From Mycobacterium sp. OAS707 (GTDB taxonomy: Bacteria; Actinomycetota; Actinomycetes; Mycobacteriales; Mycobacteriaceae), in contig NZ_JADBDS010000005.1 in assembly GCF_014873705.1 (NCBI RefSeq), positions 248,001 to 312,000 of the forward strand: DNA of 64,000 bases, written 5' to 3'. Positions 27,037 to 35,383 of this stretch are shown in pieces. The notes below the pieces were generated by a model that ran no database searches, was not told the DNA's origin, and saw only the letters and a list, made by a program, of their open reading frames with translations. The stretch's first letter is position 1, and each line of letters starts with the position of its first letter. The position numbers were made by a program, and so were the translations under genes.

Positions 27037-28263
27037 ATGACGCATGTCGTCTCGATCGGCACGTACCTGCCGCCATGGACGGTGCGTGAGCGACGGGTCA
27101 AGGGGCCGGACGAGGATGCGCTCACGATGGCGGTCGCCGCAGGACGAGCCGCCGACCCCGACGCGTCTGCAGCTCGCGTCGTGTTGGTGTCGCGCGATTT
27201 TCCACTGTTGGAAGGCGGCAACGGCGCCGTGCTGCTGGCGGCGCTGTCGCTACCCGCCGATACCCCGGTGGCCGAGGTACTAGGCGGCGCGCCCGCCGCA
27301 CTCGACCAATTGGTGAGCGCAGCGCCGGGCACCCTGCTCATCGGCGCCGACGATAACGATCTCGCCGTCGGCGCTGCGGCCGCGCTGACCGGTGACGTCG
27401 GCGCGACCGTAACCGAGGCCGCCCGCCAGACCCGGAGTCTGCCGCTGACCGCCCGCGGCGAGGATGGCGTCAGGCACTTTTACGCCGACCCACGGCTGCA
27501 GCGCGAGGTCGGGGTGCGTTCAACGCTTGCGCGACTGGGCCTGACCGGGACACCAGCGGTGGCAGCGGTGGCAGGCGTGCCGCCGGCGCAACTCGGCAGC
27601 GGCTTCGACACCTCGAGCGCCATCGCGGACGCCGCGGGCTCGGCCGCAGCGATCATCCGGCTCGTGGCTGAAGTGATCGAGACTGGAGCGCAGGGCCTGC
27701 TGCTCGCGATCGAACAGTCCAGCATCTGCGCGGCGGAGTTCGTCCTCGACGGCACGATGCCACAAGTCTTTCGCGACGAGTTCCCGCCGCGGGAACTGCC
27801 GAAGACTCGCGTCGCCGACGGCGTCGGCATCCCGATCTCGATGCCGGCCTACGCGCGCGCCTTCGAGCCGAAAATTCGTTGGGAGGCAGCGGTTTTCGAC
27901 GCGAGTCCGGGCATCGACTCCGCGCCGCAGTTCCCGCCACGGTTGCGCGTGAACAACGCCGGGCAACTGGCGACCGAATACCAGCTCGAAGCGCTGCCAC
28001 GAACTGGCACGGTGTACACACACACCACCATTCGGATCTCGGTGCCCGATCTGCCCAGCCCCTACTCGCTGGCGGTAGTGCAGCTCGACGACAGCCCCGT
28101 GCGGGTGCTGCTGAAGGTGACCGGCGTACCCGCGGGCGAGGCGACGATCGGACAGGAGGGGGCCATCGTGCTGCGCAAGATCGCCACGCGGGCGGGCATC
28201 CCCGATTACGGATATGCGTTCTGGCCCGGGCGCTCACTCGTTTCGCAAGGAGTCGACGCATGA
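27037..28263 (+). CDS. HMG-CoA-synthase-like/DUF35 fusion lacking catalytic and zinc cysteines
   Basis: 408 residues. The first about 290 resemble the HMG-CoA-synthase/KAS fold (MTHVVSIGTYLPPW start; RVVLVSRDFPLLEGGNGAVL). The last about 110 are a DUF35 OB domain (FPPRLRVNNAGQLATEYQLE...GTVYTHTTI). The whole protein has one Cys (SSICAAEF, about residue 231). So both the nucleophile Cys of HMG-CoA synthase (VAEVLGGAPAALDQL instead) and the four zinc-ribbon cysteines are absent. The thiolase gene starts in its stop codon (ATGA). Archaea use a thiolase/HMGCS/DUF35 complex; here two of the parts are fused and the role is probably structural or acyl-channelling. Confidence 0.85.
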   Translation: MTHVVSIGTYLPPWTVRERRVKGPDEDALTMAVAAGRAADPDASAARVVLVSRDFPLLEGGNGAVLLAALSLPADTPVAEVLGGAPAALDQLVSAAPGTLLIGADDNDLAVGAAAALTGDVGATVTEAARQTRSLPLTARGEDGVRHFYADPRLQREVGVRSTLARLGLTGTPAVAAVAGVPPAQLGSGFDTSSAIADAAGSAAAIIRLVAEVIETGAQGLLLAIEQSSICAAEFVLDGTMPQVFRDEFPPRELPKTRVADGVGIPISMPAYARAFEPKIRWEAAVFDASPGIDSAPQFPPRLRVNNAGQLATEYQLEALPRTGTVYTHTTIRISVPDLPSPYSLAVVQLDDSPVRVLLKVTGVPAGEATIGQEGAIVLRKIATRAGIPDYGYAFWPGRSLVSQGVDA

Positions 28264-29420
28264 GGAAAGTCGCCATCGTCGGCGCCGGGATGACGCCGTT
28301 CGCCGAGCACTTCGAACTCGGCATCAAGGACCTGGTGCCGATGGCGTACGCCGAGGCGGTCGCCGGGGTCGACAAGGGCATCGTCAAGGCCGAGATCGAG
28401 GCAGCCTGGTTCGGCGAGCTGTCCACAACCGACGGATTCCCCTCGGGCATTCTGGCCGACACGCTCGACCTGACCGACATTCCTGTGACGCGGGTCGAGA
28501 ATGCTTGTGCCACAGGCAATGACGCCATCCGCAACGGGACCATGGCCATCGCCTCGGGACTCTACGACGTGGTGCTGGTGGTCGGCGCGGACAAGGTCCG
28601 CGAGACGTCGTCGAACACCACGTTCTGGGACTGGGCAGCAATGACCCGCGACAACGCCTGGGACTACCCACTGGGGCTGGTCGCCCCTGCCAACTTCGCC
28701 CTGCACGTCATCCGCTACCTGCACGAGTCGCCCGCGACCAAGGAGCACATGGCGATGGTGGCGGTCAAAAACCACTTCCACGCGCTGAAGAATCCAAAAG
28801 CCCAACTGCGGTATGAGATCACCGTTGAGCAGGCCCTAGCGGCGCCGATCGTGGTCGAGCCGTTCGGGCTTTACGATTGCACCCCGCAGAGTGACGGCGC
28901 CGCCGCAGTGATCCTCGCGGCGGAAGACGTCGTGGACCGCTACACCGACCGGCCGGTCTGGGTGCGCGGCGTGGGGCTGGGCATGGATCGCGTGATGCAC
29001 CAACACAAGACGGATATGACAACCTTCCCGCCGACCGTGCGTGCGGCCAAGACGGCGATGAAGATGGCGGGATTGACGCCTTTCGACATCGACGTCGCTG
29101 AGGTCCACGACTGCTTCACCGGCGTGGAGCTGATCAGCTACGAAGATCTCGGGTTCGCGAACCGCTTCGAAGCCTACAAGCTCGTCGAGGGTCGTGAACA
29201 CTACGTCGGTGGGTCGATCCCCATCAATCCCAGCGGCGGCCTAAAGGCCAAAGGCCATCCGCCCGGCGCAACCGGGGTGGCCCAGTGCTACGAATTGTTC
29301 AACCAGCTCCGCGGCGAGGCCGAGAACCAGGTTGACGGTGCCCGAGTTGGGTTGGCCCACAACATCGGTGGGCCGACCGCAGTCTCAGCGGTGACGATTC
29401 TCTCCAGCGACAAGAATTGA
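28260..29420 (+). CDS. Thiolase (acetyl-CoA acyltransferase, SCP2-thiolase type)
   Basis: 386 residues from the ATG at 28260 overlapping the upstream stop. All three motifs are present: nucleophile Cys in ENACATGND (about residue 82), HDCF, and NPSGGLKAKGHPPGATG with the catalytic His. The usual second Cys near the C-terminus reads AHNIGGP, as in SCP2-type thiolases. It cleaves a 3-ketoacyl-CoA, probably as partner of the fused HMGCS-like/DUF35 protein. The crotonase follows ten bases downstream. Confidence 0.94.
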   Translation: MRKVAIVGAGMTPFAEHFELGIKDLVPMAYAEAVAGVDKGIVKAEIEAAWFGELSTTDGFPSGILADTLDLTDIPVTRVENACATGNDAIRNGTMAIASGLYDVVLVVGADKVRETSSNTTFWDWAAMTRDNAWDYPLGLVAPANFALHVIRYLHESPATKEHMAMVAVKNHFHALKNPKAQLRYEITVEQALAAPIVVEPFGLYDCTPQSDGAAAVILAAEDVVDRYTDRPVWVRGVGLGMDRVMHQHKTDMTTFPPTVRAAKTAMKMAGLTPFDIDVAEVHDCFTGVELISYEDLGFANRFEAYKLVEGREHYVGGSIPINPSGGLKAKGHPPGATGVAQCYELFNQLRGEAENQVDGARVGLAHNIGGPTAVSAVTILSSDKN

Positions 29421-29430
29421 TAGGAGTCCC

Positions 29431-30240
29431 ATGACCACCTCCGAGATCGCCACTCTGGCCGGCTATGAGCAGTTCGCCCCATGGCTGTTGGTGGAGAAAC
29501 GCGGCAACGTTCACGTCGTGAGTATCAACCGCCCGGAGGCGCTCAACGCCGTCACCGAAGAGGTGCATCACGCGTTCGCCACAATCTGGAAGGTGCTCGA
29601 CGCCGACGACGACGTCAAGGCGGTCGTGACCACCGGTATCGGCAAAGCGTTCTCCGCCGGCGGGGACATGGTGATGTTCGGTCGCCTGATCGAGGACGAG
29701 GTGGCGCGCACTTTTCAGATTCACGAAGCCCGCACGGTCTTCCTCGAGGTGATCAACTTCCCGAAGCCCCTGGTGTCCGCGGTAAACGGGCCGGCGGTGG
29801 GACTGGGCTGTTCGATCGCCCTGCTGTCCGACCTGATGGTGATGGGGGAGAACAGCTATCTGGCCGACCCGCACGTCGCCGTTGGACTCACTGCCGGGGA
29901 CGGCGGTGCAGCGATGCTGCCCTTGCTGATTGGCATGATGAAAGCCAAAGAGTATGTTCTGCTTGGTGATCGGATCACCGCGTCGATCGCGGAAAAGCTG
30001 AACTTGGTCACCAAGGTCGTCCCCGACGACGCGGTGCTCGACGAGGCGCTGGCACTCGGCGAGCGGTTCGCCGCACTGCCGCCGCAGGCTCTGCGGTCGT
30101 CGAAGGTCGCGCTCAACATGCACTTGGCCCGCGCCGCGCAGGGAGTGCTCGAATACGCGCTCGCCGAGGAGTTGACGTCCTTCTCGACACCGGAGTTCAA
30201 AGAGCGGGTCGCGGCTTTCCGTGCCCGATCCAAGAAGTAG
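29431..30240 (+). CDS. Enoyl-CoA hydratase/isomerase (crotonase) family protein
   Basis: 269 residues. Oxyanion-hole segments GKAFSAGGDMVMFG and NGPAVGLGCSIAL are clear. Where classic hydratases have P-E-x3-G, this reads ADPHVAVGLTAGDGG, a His and an Asp variant frequent in mycobacterial crotonases, so the exact reaction (hydration, isomerisation or ring hydrolysis) is open. A TAGGAG ribosome site precedes the ATG. Last gene of the HMGCS-like/thiolase/crotonase operon; the convergent thioesterase gene ends three bases away. Confidence 0.92.
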   Translation: MTTSEIATLAGYEQFAPWLLVEKRGNVHVVSINRPEALNAVTEEVHHAFATIWKVLDADDDVKAVVTTGIGKAFSAGGDMVMFGRLIEDEVARTFQIHEARTVFLEVINFPKPLVSAVNGPAVGLGCSIALLSDLMVMGENSYLADPHVAVGLTAGDGGAAMLPLLIGMMKAKEYVLLGDRITASIAEKLNLVTKVVPDDAVLDEALALGERFAALPPQALRSSKVALNMHLARAAQGVLEYALAEELTSFSTPEFKERVAAFRARSKK

Positions 30241-30243
30241 TGC

Positions 30244-31077
30244 TCAGCGGTACGCCGTGATACGCGCGGTCAGCGCTGGTCTGCCGTCCTCGGCAACGGC
30301 CTGTGCATCCGCTACCGCGGTCGCTCTGCCGATCCTCAGCGGCGAAGCCTCGTAGCGCGAATGGTCACCGGCGAAGAAGGGTCGCAGGAAATTCACCCTT
30401 AACGATGCCGTACGCATCGCCGGCCCGTCGGCGTTCACCACCGCCGACGCGGCCAATTCGAGCCCGGCAGACGCGACACCGCCGTTGACAACGCCGACGG
30501 CGTTGTTGAGGAACGGGTCCGGCTTCTGGCGTAGCACGCACAAGTCGTTTGAGGCGATGGCCGTCTCCACCGCCATCAACTCCGACAGAACCGTCTTCTC
30601 GGTTCTGTTCAACGTCTCGTCAGGCTCGTCGAGTACCACTTGATCGGGGGTGAAGAAGAAGGAGCGCACGGTACCGCCTCCGATCACCACGTCGCCACAC
30701 ATCAATGTGCAGAAGGACAATGAAGTGCTGCCGCGCGGACCCAGCAGTCGACCCAGTGCGACGACCGGTGGGGCGCCTTCGGCCGTGGCCCTGTCGCTTC
30801 CGTCGGGACTCAACTCCAGGGCCAGTTCGGTGGATACCGTCCATTCTCCGGTGTGGTGCCGGAAGTGGTTGACGAGGCCGCTGACAGCGTCCACCAGGAC
30901 GCCGAGCGGTCCCACCGTGGGAAGACCGGTGAACGGATTGCGCATCCCCGCCAACGACATCGACATCTCGGCGGTTTCGTTGTCGACATCCGCGTCGAGC
31001 ATCTCGATGCCGAACCGCCGCAGCACATGCATGGGCGTCTCGATGAGGACATCAGGGCGCCCGTCGATCTCCGTCAT
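30244..31077 (-). CDS. Acyl-CoA thioesterase-like protein, double hotdog
   Basis: 277 residues with two hotdog-type halves: the first around FTGLPTVGPLGVLVDAVSGLV, the second around NNAVGVVNGGVASAGLELAAS followed by SLRVNFLRPFFAGD and a FRxR-like end. The Asn-Gly-Gly and Asp of PaaI/TesB thioesterases are recognisable. It would release CoA from accumulated acyl-CoAs. The start ATG overlaps the GntR stop (ATGA), so regulator and thioesterase are one unit. Confidence 0.85.
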   Translation of the reverse strand: MTEIDGRPDVLIETPMHVLRRFGIEMLDADVDNETAEMSMSLAGMRNPFTGLPTVGPLGVLVDAVSGLVNHFRHHTGEWTVSTELALELSPDGSDRATAEGAPPVVALGRLLGPRGSTSLSFCTLMCGDVVIGGGTVRSFFFTPDQVVLDEPDETLNRTEKTVLSELMAVETAIASNDLCVLRQKPDPFLNNAVGVVNGGVASAGLELAASAVVNADGPAMRTASLRVNFLRPFFAGDHSRYEASPLRIGRATAVADAQAVAEDGRPALTARITAYR

Positions 31078-31814
31078 TCGAGAAGGTCGACGACCGTTGA
31101 CAATTCGGTCCCGGCGAGAACGAACTCCTCAGCCTTGAGAAGGTGTTTGCGCCAGAGCTCGCCGGCCTTCTCGGCGTCACCGGCCTTGATCAGATCCAGC
31201 ACCATCCGGTGTGTCTTGGCCGAGCGGCGCACGGCCCCTTCGGCCCTGTCGCCCTTCGTCGGCTGAAGCGATCGGTTCGCCTTCTCGATGATGTGGTGCA
31301 ACATGGCGCTGATGATCTGCAGGGTCTTGTTGCCGGAGAGGCGGGCGATCGCGGCGTGGAAGTCGGTCAACTGGTCGACGGCGTCACTGCCGGGTTGCAG
31401 CTGGCCCTCGCGCTCGACGATAGCCTCCAACTCTGCGATCACCGCGGCGTTACGGCTCTTTGCCAGCTCGATGACCATCGGCGTCTCCAGCGCCATCCTC
31501 GCGGCGTAGACATCCTTGACCGTCACGCCCTCGTATTCGAGAATGAGCCCGGCGTAGCGGGCCAGCGTCTCGCGCCTCGGTCGGGTCACCCGCGCGCCGC
31601 CGCGCACACCGCGCTGCACCTCGATGAGCGACTCGGATTCCAGAACCCGGAAGGCCTCGCGCAGCGTCGGTCTCGAGACCCCGAACCGCTCCATGAGCTC
31701 CGATTCAGGTGGCAACATGGTGCCCTCGGTGATCTCACCGCGGATGAACATCCGGCGCAGCGCTGTGGCCACCCGATCGGCCATCTTCGGCTCTCGAAGG
31801 CTGGTGACCTCCAT
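31074..31814 (-). CDS. GntR family regulator, FadR/FCD type
   Basis: 246 residues: winged helix at about 10-77 (TALRRMFIRGEITEGTML...FGVSRPTLREAFRVLESESLIEV), then an all-helical FCD domain with His/Asp residues for a metal-bound acid effector. ATG at 31814. It heads a two-gene unit with the thioesterase and has an AT-rich promoter containing the CGAATCAACTAAC element also seen at 35.3 kb, so it may be the local regulator of the catabolic operons. Confidence 0.93.
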   Translation of the reverse strand: MEVTSLREPKMADRVATALRRMFIRGEITEGTMLPPESELMERFGVSRPTLREAFRVLESESLIEVQRGVRGGARVTRPRRETLARYAGLILEYEGVTVKDVYAARMALETPMVIELAKSRNAAVIAELEAIVEREGQLQPGSDAVDQLTDFHAAIARLSGNKTLQIISAMLHHIIEKANRSLQPTKGDRAEGAVRRSAKTHRMVLDLIKAGDAEKAGELWRKHLLKAEEFVLAGTELSTVVDLLE

Positions 31815-31832
31815 ATCGACCCTCCACAGGTA

Positions 31833-31864
31833 ATCGAATCAACTAACTATTTGGCAGGTTAACT
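31833..31864. promoter_or_regulatory. AT-rich promoter/operator element upstream of gntR
   Basis: The sequence CGAATCAACTAACTATTT and then GGCAGGTTAAC lies 20-50 bp before the GntR start. It shares CGAATCA(A/G)CTAA and AGGT-A-CT with the 35.3-kb divergent promoter and AACTATTTG with the 22.7-kb promoter. This could be the GntR binding site or simply a shared promoter. Confidence 0.4.
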
Positions 31865-31917
31865 GAATTGCGCCGCCGACCCGGGTATCCGCGCCAGCGC
31901 AGTGATGAACCTCATCG

Positions 31918-33060
31918 TCAATATCCCATGGCGCGGCCCATCAGATCCTTCATGATCTCGGTGGTGCCTGCGTAAAGCCGCTGTACCCGCGAGTCGCGCC
32001 AGAGCCTGGCCACCTCGTACTCGTTGATGTAGCCGTAGCCCCCGTGAAGCTGCAAGCAGCGGTCGATGATCTCCCACTGGACTTCCGAGGTCCACCACTT
32101 CAGGCCTGCCGCGTCCTGGTCTGACAAGGTGCCGTCATTGACCGAGAGCACGCACTGGTCTAGATACGTCTGCGCTGCGTCGAGTTTCGTCTGCATCTCT
32201 GCCAGAAAGTGGCGGTTCACCTGGAACGTGCCGATCGGCTGACCGAACGCTGTGCGTTCGTGCGCATAGGCCTTGGTCAGGTCCAACGCTCGCCGCGCCG
32301 CCGGCAGTGCGTAACACGCGACTCCCACCCGTTCATTGGGCAAATTTGAAACCAGATGGTAGAAACCGCGATTGAGTTCGCCGACGAGGTTCTCTTTGGG
32401 AACGCGGACGTCCTCGAAGAACAACTCCGCGGTGTCGGCGGAGTACTGGCCGATCTTGTCGAGCTTGCGGCCGCGGGTGAAGCCCTCCATGCCGTCTTCG
32501 ATCATCAGCAGGCTGATGCCCTTGCGGCCTGCCGAGGGCTCAGTCTTGACCGCCGTGAGCACCAGTTTGGACAGCAGCCCGTTGCTGATGAACGTCTTCT
32601 GCCCATTGACCACCCAGTGGTCGCCCTCGTCGCGTGCGGACGTCTTTATGCCTGCGAGGTCTGAGCCGGCGACGGGTTCGGACATCGCCACCGAGCCGAT
32701 CAGCTCGCCGGAGATGAACCCGGGCAGCCAGCGTTCCTTCTGTTCCTCGGTGGTGAGGTTGTTCATGTACGGCATGAGGATGTCGTTCTGCACGCCGAGA
32801 CCGATGCCTACCGATCCGGTCATGAACATCTCTTCGGAGATGATCTGATTGAACCGGAAGTCCTTGACGCCCAGCCCGCCGTAGCGCTCGTCGAACTCCC
32901 AGCCGATCAGGCCGTGCTCACCTGCGGCCAGCCACGCCTCGCGGCTGACCTTGCCCTCGCGTTCCCACTTCTCGACGTTCGGTACGCACTCGCGCTCGAA
33001 GAACGCGCGCGCGGTCGCGCGGAAGTCCTCGTGCACCTCGTCGAATATGTTGCGTCGCAT
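31918..33060 (-). CDS. Acyl-CoA dehydrogenase, LCAD/IVD-like
   Basis: 380 residues from the ATG at 33060; the open frame continues upstream but inside the next gene. Motifs: AMSEPVAGSDLAGIKT, FISNG, catalytic-base candidate Glu243 in LPNERVG (helix G), RTAFGQPIGTFQ, LHGGYGYINEYEVARLWRD and LYAGTTEIMKDLMGRAMGY. This is a self-sufficient, homotetrameric type, unlike the paired genes upstream. It is last in the operon ACAD-alpha/ACAD-beta/ACAD, 14 bases after the beta gene. Confidence 0.95.
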   Translation of the reverse strand: MRRNIFDEVHEDFRATARAFFERECVPNVEKWEREGKVSREAWLAAGEHGLIGWEFDERYGGLGVKDFRFNQIISEEMFMTGSVGIGLGVQNDILMPYMNNLTTEEQKERWLPGFISGELIGSVAMSEPVAGSDLAGIKTSARDEGDHWVVNGQKTFISNGLLSKLVLTAVKTEPSAGRKGISLLMIEDGMEGFTRGRKLDKIGQYSADTAELFFEDVRVPKENLVGELNRGFYHLVSNLPNERVGVACYALPAARRALDLTKAYAHERTAFGQPIGTFQVNRHFLAEMQTKLDAAQTYLDQCVLSVNDGTLSDQDAAGLKWWTSEVQWEIIDRCLQLHGGYGYINEYEVARLWRDSRVQRLYAGTTEIMKDLMGRAMGY

Positions 33061-33074
33061 TCGTTTCCTCTTCC

Positions 33075-34064
33075 TCAGCCCCAGGTGACGATCGACGGCA
33101 GGGCGCGGCCGGGTGCGTACATCTCGAACAGCCGGTCGGCGAGCAGCCCCTCGAGCTGATGATGCGATCCGCAGAGCGAATCGATTTGGAAGCCCCGGGT
33201 TACGTAGCGGTGCAGGTCGTGTTCTGCGGTCAGTCCGATCGCGCCGCATACCTGCAGTGCGGCGTCCGATACGCATCTGTGCGCGCGGCCTGCAGCCGCC
33301 TTCGCGGTCATCGCGGAAAGACTTCCGCCATAACGCCACGTCTCGGCCAACAGCGCGCGGGCGCCTTCCAAGTTCGCCGATGCGTCGGCCAAAAGATGCC
33401 GTGGCGACTGGAATGAGCCGATGGGAGAACCGAATTGGATACGGACGCTGACATGCTCGACCGCGATGCGCAACGCCTCGTCGGCAAGCGCGACCAGTTC
33501 GGTCGCAAGGGCGCGTTGCGCCGCGGCGACGGCGCGGCCGAATTCGGTTGAGGCGTCGGCTAGGTCGCCACTCATTGGACCACTCACACGCGTCCAGAAC
33601 ACCGTCGGGTCGAAGGTGTCGAGCTTTTCGCCTGACAATCGATCGGTGGCGACGACGCCGATCGACACCGTGGCCATGGGGCCCAGTACTGGCACGGCAA
33701 GTCGCCCGGAGTTTGGCAGCGGCCCAAGCACTAATCCGGCAACCCGTTGTGCGTCGGAGCCCGGCGCATAACCGTCGGTGGGCAGCACAATCCCGTCGAC
33801 GGCACCGTCAAGCAGCGGGCTCAACTCGGCAAGCATCACCGTGCTGAGGCAGTCAGTGTGCGCCAGTGAGCGGCCCTGCGCGCGAAAGAGCAACTCGCAC
33901 GCCTCAATCGGATACTCCGCCTCGATATCCGACCACCCGAGTTCTGCGAGCGCGGGTCCAACGGCAGTGTGCTCGTCTACTCCCTTGCCCGCCAGCTGGT
34001 CGAACAGCCTGAAGACGGCCTCTTCGATCATTGGCCACGATTCGTCGGTCACGGCCGGGCTCAT
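33075..34064 (-). CDS. Acyl-CoA dehydrogenase, beta-type subunit
   Basis: 329 residues from the ATG at 34064, overlapping the stop of the alpha-type gene. Short, divergent N-terminal domain (acidic, TAVGPALAELGWSDIEAEYP), then RIQFGSPIGSFQSPRHLLAD and VCGAIGLTAEHDLHRYV. No helix-G Glu in the RALATELVALADEAL segment and no GGT-E motif. This is the expected non-catalytic partner of the gene at 34061-35269. Confidence 0.9.
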   Translation of the reverse strand: MSPAVTDESWPMIEEAVFRLFDQLAGKGVDEHTAVGPALAELGWSDIEAEYPIEACELLFRAQGRSLAHTDCLSTVMLAELSPLLDGAVDGIVLPTDGYAPGSDAQRVAGLVLGPLPNSGRLAVPVLGPMATVSIGVVATDRLSGEKLDTFDPTVFWTRVSGPMSGDLADASTEFGRAVAAAQRALATELVALADEALRIAVEHVSVRIQFGSPIGSFQSPRHLLADASANLEGARALLAETWRYGGSLSAMTAKAAAGRAHRCVSDAALQVCGAIGLTAEHDLHRYVTRGFQIDSLCGSHHQLEGLLADRLFEMYAPGRALPSIVTWG

Positions 34065-35269
34065 CGCTTCTCCTTTGGCAGCCCCAGCAGATGGTCGGCG
34101 ATGATGCCGCGCTGTACCTCGGCGCTGCCGCCCATGATCGTCGCCGCGCGGGTGTACCACCACTTCGCCCTGACGGCATCGAGTTCCTTGGCGTTGTCGG
34201 CGCCGACACCGCAGATAACCCAATCCCGCCGGGTGTCCATGATGAGGTCGTTGACGTCCTTTTCTGCCTTCGCGAAAAGCAACTTGTCCACGCTGCTGTT
34301 CGGGCCGACAGCGCGGCCCTCGGCGAGCGCACGCACCGTGGTCGCGGCGCGCGCCTGCGCGGCAAGCACCGCAACGTAGATCTGAGCGAAGCGGCGCCTG
34401 GCGGCTGAAGACGAGCCGTGCACGGCCATCTCGCCGCGCAACCAGCTCAGTTCCGTCAGCGCCGTCGTCAGCGTCGCATAGCCGTACATTCCGCGCTCGT
34501 ACTGCATGAGGTACATCACGACGCCCCAGCCTCCGTCGGCCTCGCCGATCAGCCGTTCGCGCGGCACGCGCACGTCGTCGAAGAACACCTCGGCCAATTC
34601 GCGGCGACCGCTGGCGAGTGCGATCGGTCGGACGGTCACTCCAGGGGCGTCGGCGTCGACAAGGATGGTGCTCAGACCTCGGTGGCGGCTTTCAGGGGTG
34701 CCGGTGCGGGCCAGGACCAGAAACCTCGTCGCCGTGGGGCCCTGGCTGGTCCAGATCTTCTGTCCGCTGAGGACGAACCCGCCTTCGCCGTCGTCGACAC
34801 CCCGGCAACGAAGCGAAGCCAAGTCGCTGCCCGATTCGGGCTCGGAGAAGCACTGGCCCCACCACTCGGCACCGCGCAGGTAATGCGGCAGATATTCGGC
34901 GGCCAGCTCCGGCGCGTACTTGATGACCGCCGGGCCCAACACCTCGAGTGTCCAGTGCTGCTCGGGCACCGGCAGCATCGCCGAGGCGAGTTCTTCGAAA
35001 TACACCGCCCGGTGGATCTCGGTGCCTCCGAATCCGCCCGCCTGCTCCGGCCAGCCATAGCGGTTCCATCCGGCCTCGTACATGCGCGAAAGAATGAAGG
35101 AGTGGTACGCCAGCTCTTCCTCGGTGTTGTCGAAGGACGAGTTGCGCCATTCGTCGGCCCAGTCCAGGTCGCGCAGGTAACGCCGGAAATCCTGGCGGTA
35201 TGTCGCGATCTGCGAAACGTATTCATGCTGACGGCTGGCGTTCACCGCGTCGTCGACCGGGGCTGACAA
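34061..35269 (-). CDS. Acyl-CoA dehydrogenase, alpha-type (catalytic) subunit
   Basis: 402 residues. QCFSEPESGSDLASLRC, KIWTSQGPTA, catalytic-base candidate Glu258 in MQYERGM, C-terminal GGSAEVQRGIIADHLLGLPKE. First gene of the minus-strand operon and coupled to its beta partner. It resembles the larger FadE proteins of steroid degradation. The 114-bp divergent promoter towards the ALDH gene contains a perfect long palindrome. Confidence 0.94.
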   Translation of the reverse strand: MSAPVDDAVNASRQHEYVSQIATYRQDFRRYLRDLDWADEWRNSSFDNTEEELAYHSFILSRMYEAGWNRYGWPEQAGGFGGTEIHRAVYFEELASAMLPVPEQHWTLEVLGPAVIKYAPELAAEYLPHYLRGAEWWGQCFSEPESGSDLASLRCRGVDDGEGGFVLSGQKIWTSQGPTATRFLVLARTGTPESRHRGLSTILVDADAPGVTVRPIALASGRRELAEVFFDDVRVPRERLIGEADGGWGVVMYLMQYERGMYGYATLTTALTELSWLRGEMAVHGSSSAARRRFAQIYVAVLAAQARAATTVRALAEGRAVGPNSSVDKLLFAKAEKDVNDLIMDTRRDWVICGVGADNAKELDAVRAKWWYTRAATIMGGSAEVQRGIIADHLLGLPKEKR

Positions 35270-35293
35270 CGGACACCCCTTTCGTCGTTCGAC

Positions 35294-35320
35294 CTGATTC
35301 GTCTGCGGGAGACGAATCAG
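35294..35320. promoter_or_regulatory. Perfect 11-bp-arm palindrome in divergent ACAD/ALDH promoter
   Basis: Arms CTGATTCGTCT (35294-35304) and AGACGAATCAG (35310-35320) with five bases between. It lies 24 bp from the ACAD start and 63 bp from the ALDH start. Followed by an AT-rich stretch (CTAAACAATTATCTATACC). Strong candidate operator for both operons; an RNA hairpin in the leader is the alternative. Confidence 0.6.
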
Positions 35321-35383
35321 CTAAACAATTATCTATACCAGGTACACTATCGCACGACGACAACTTCGCCATAGGGAGCGCCA

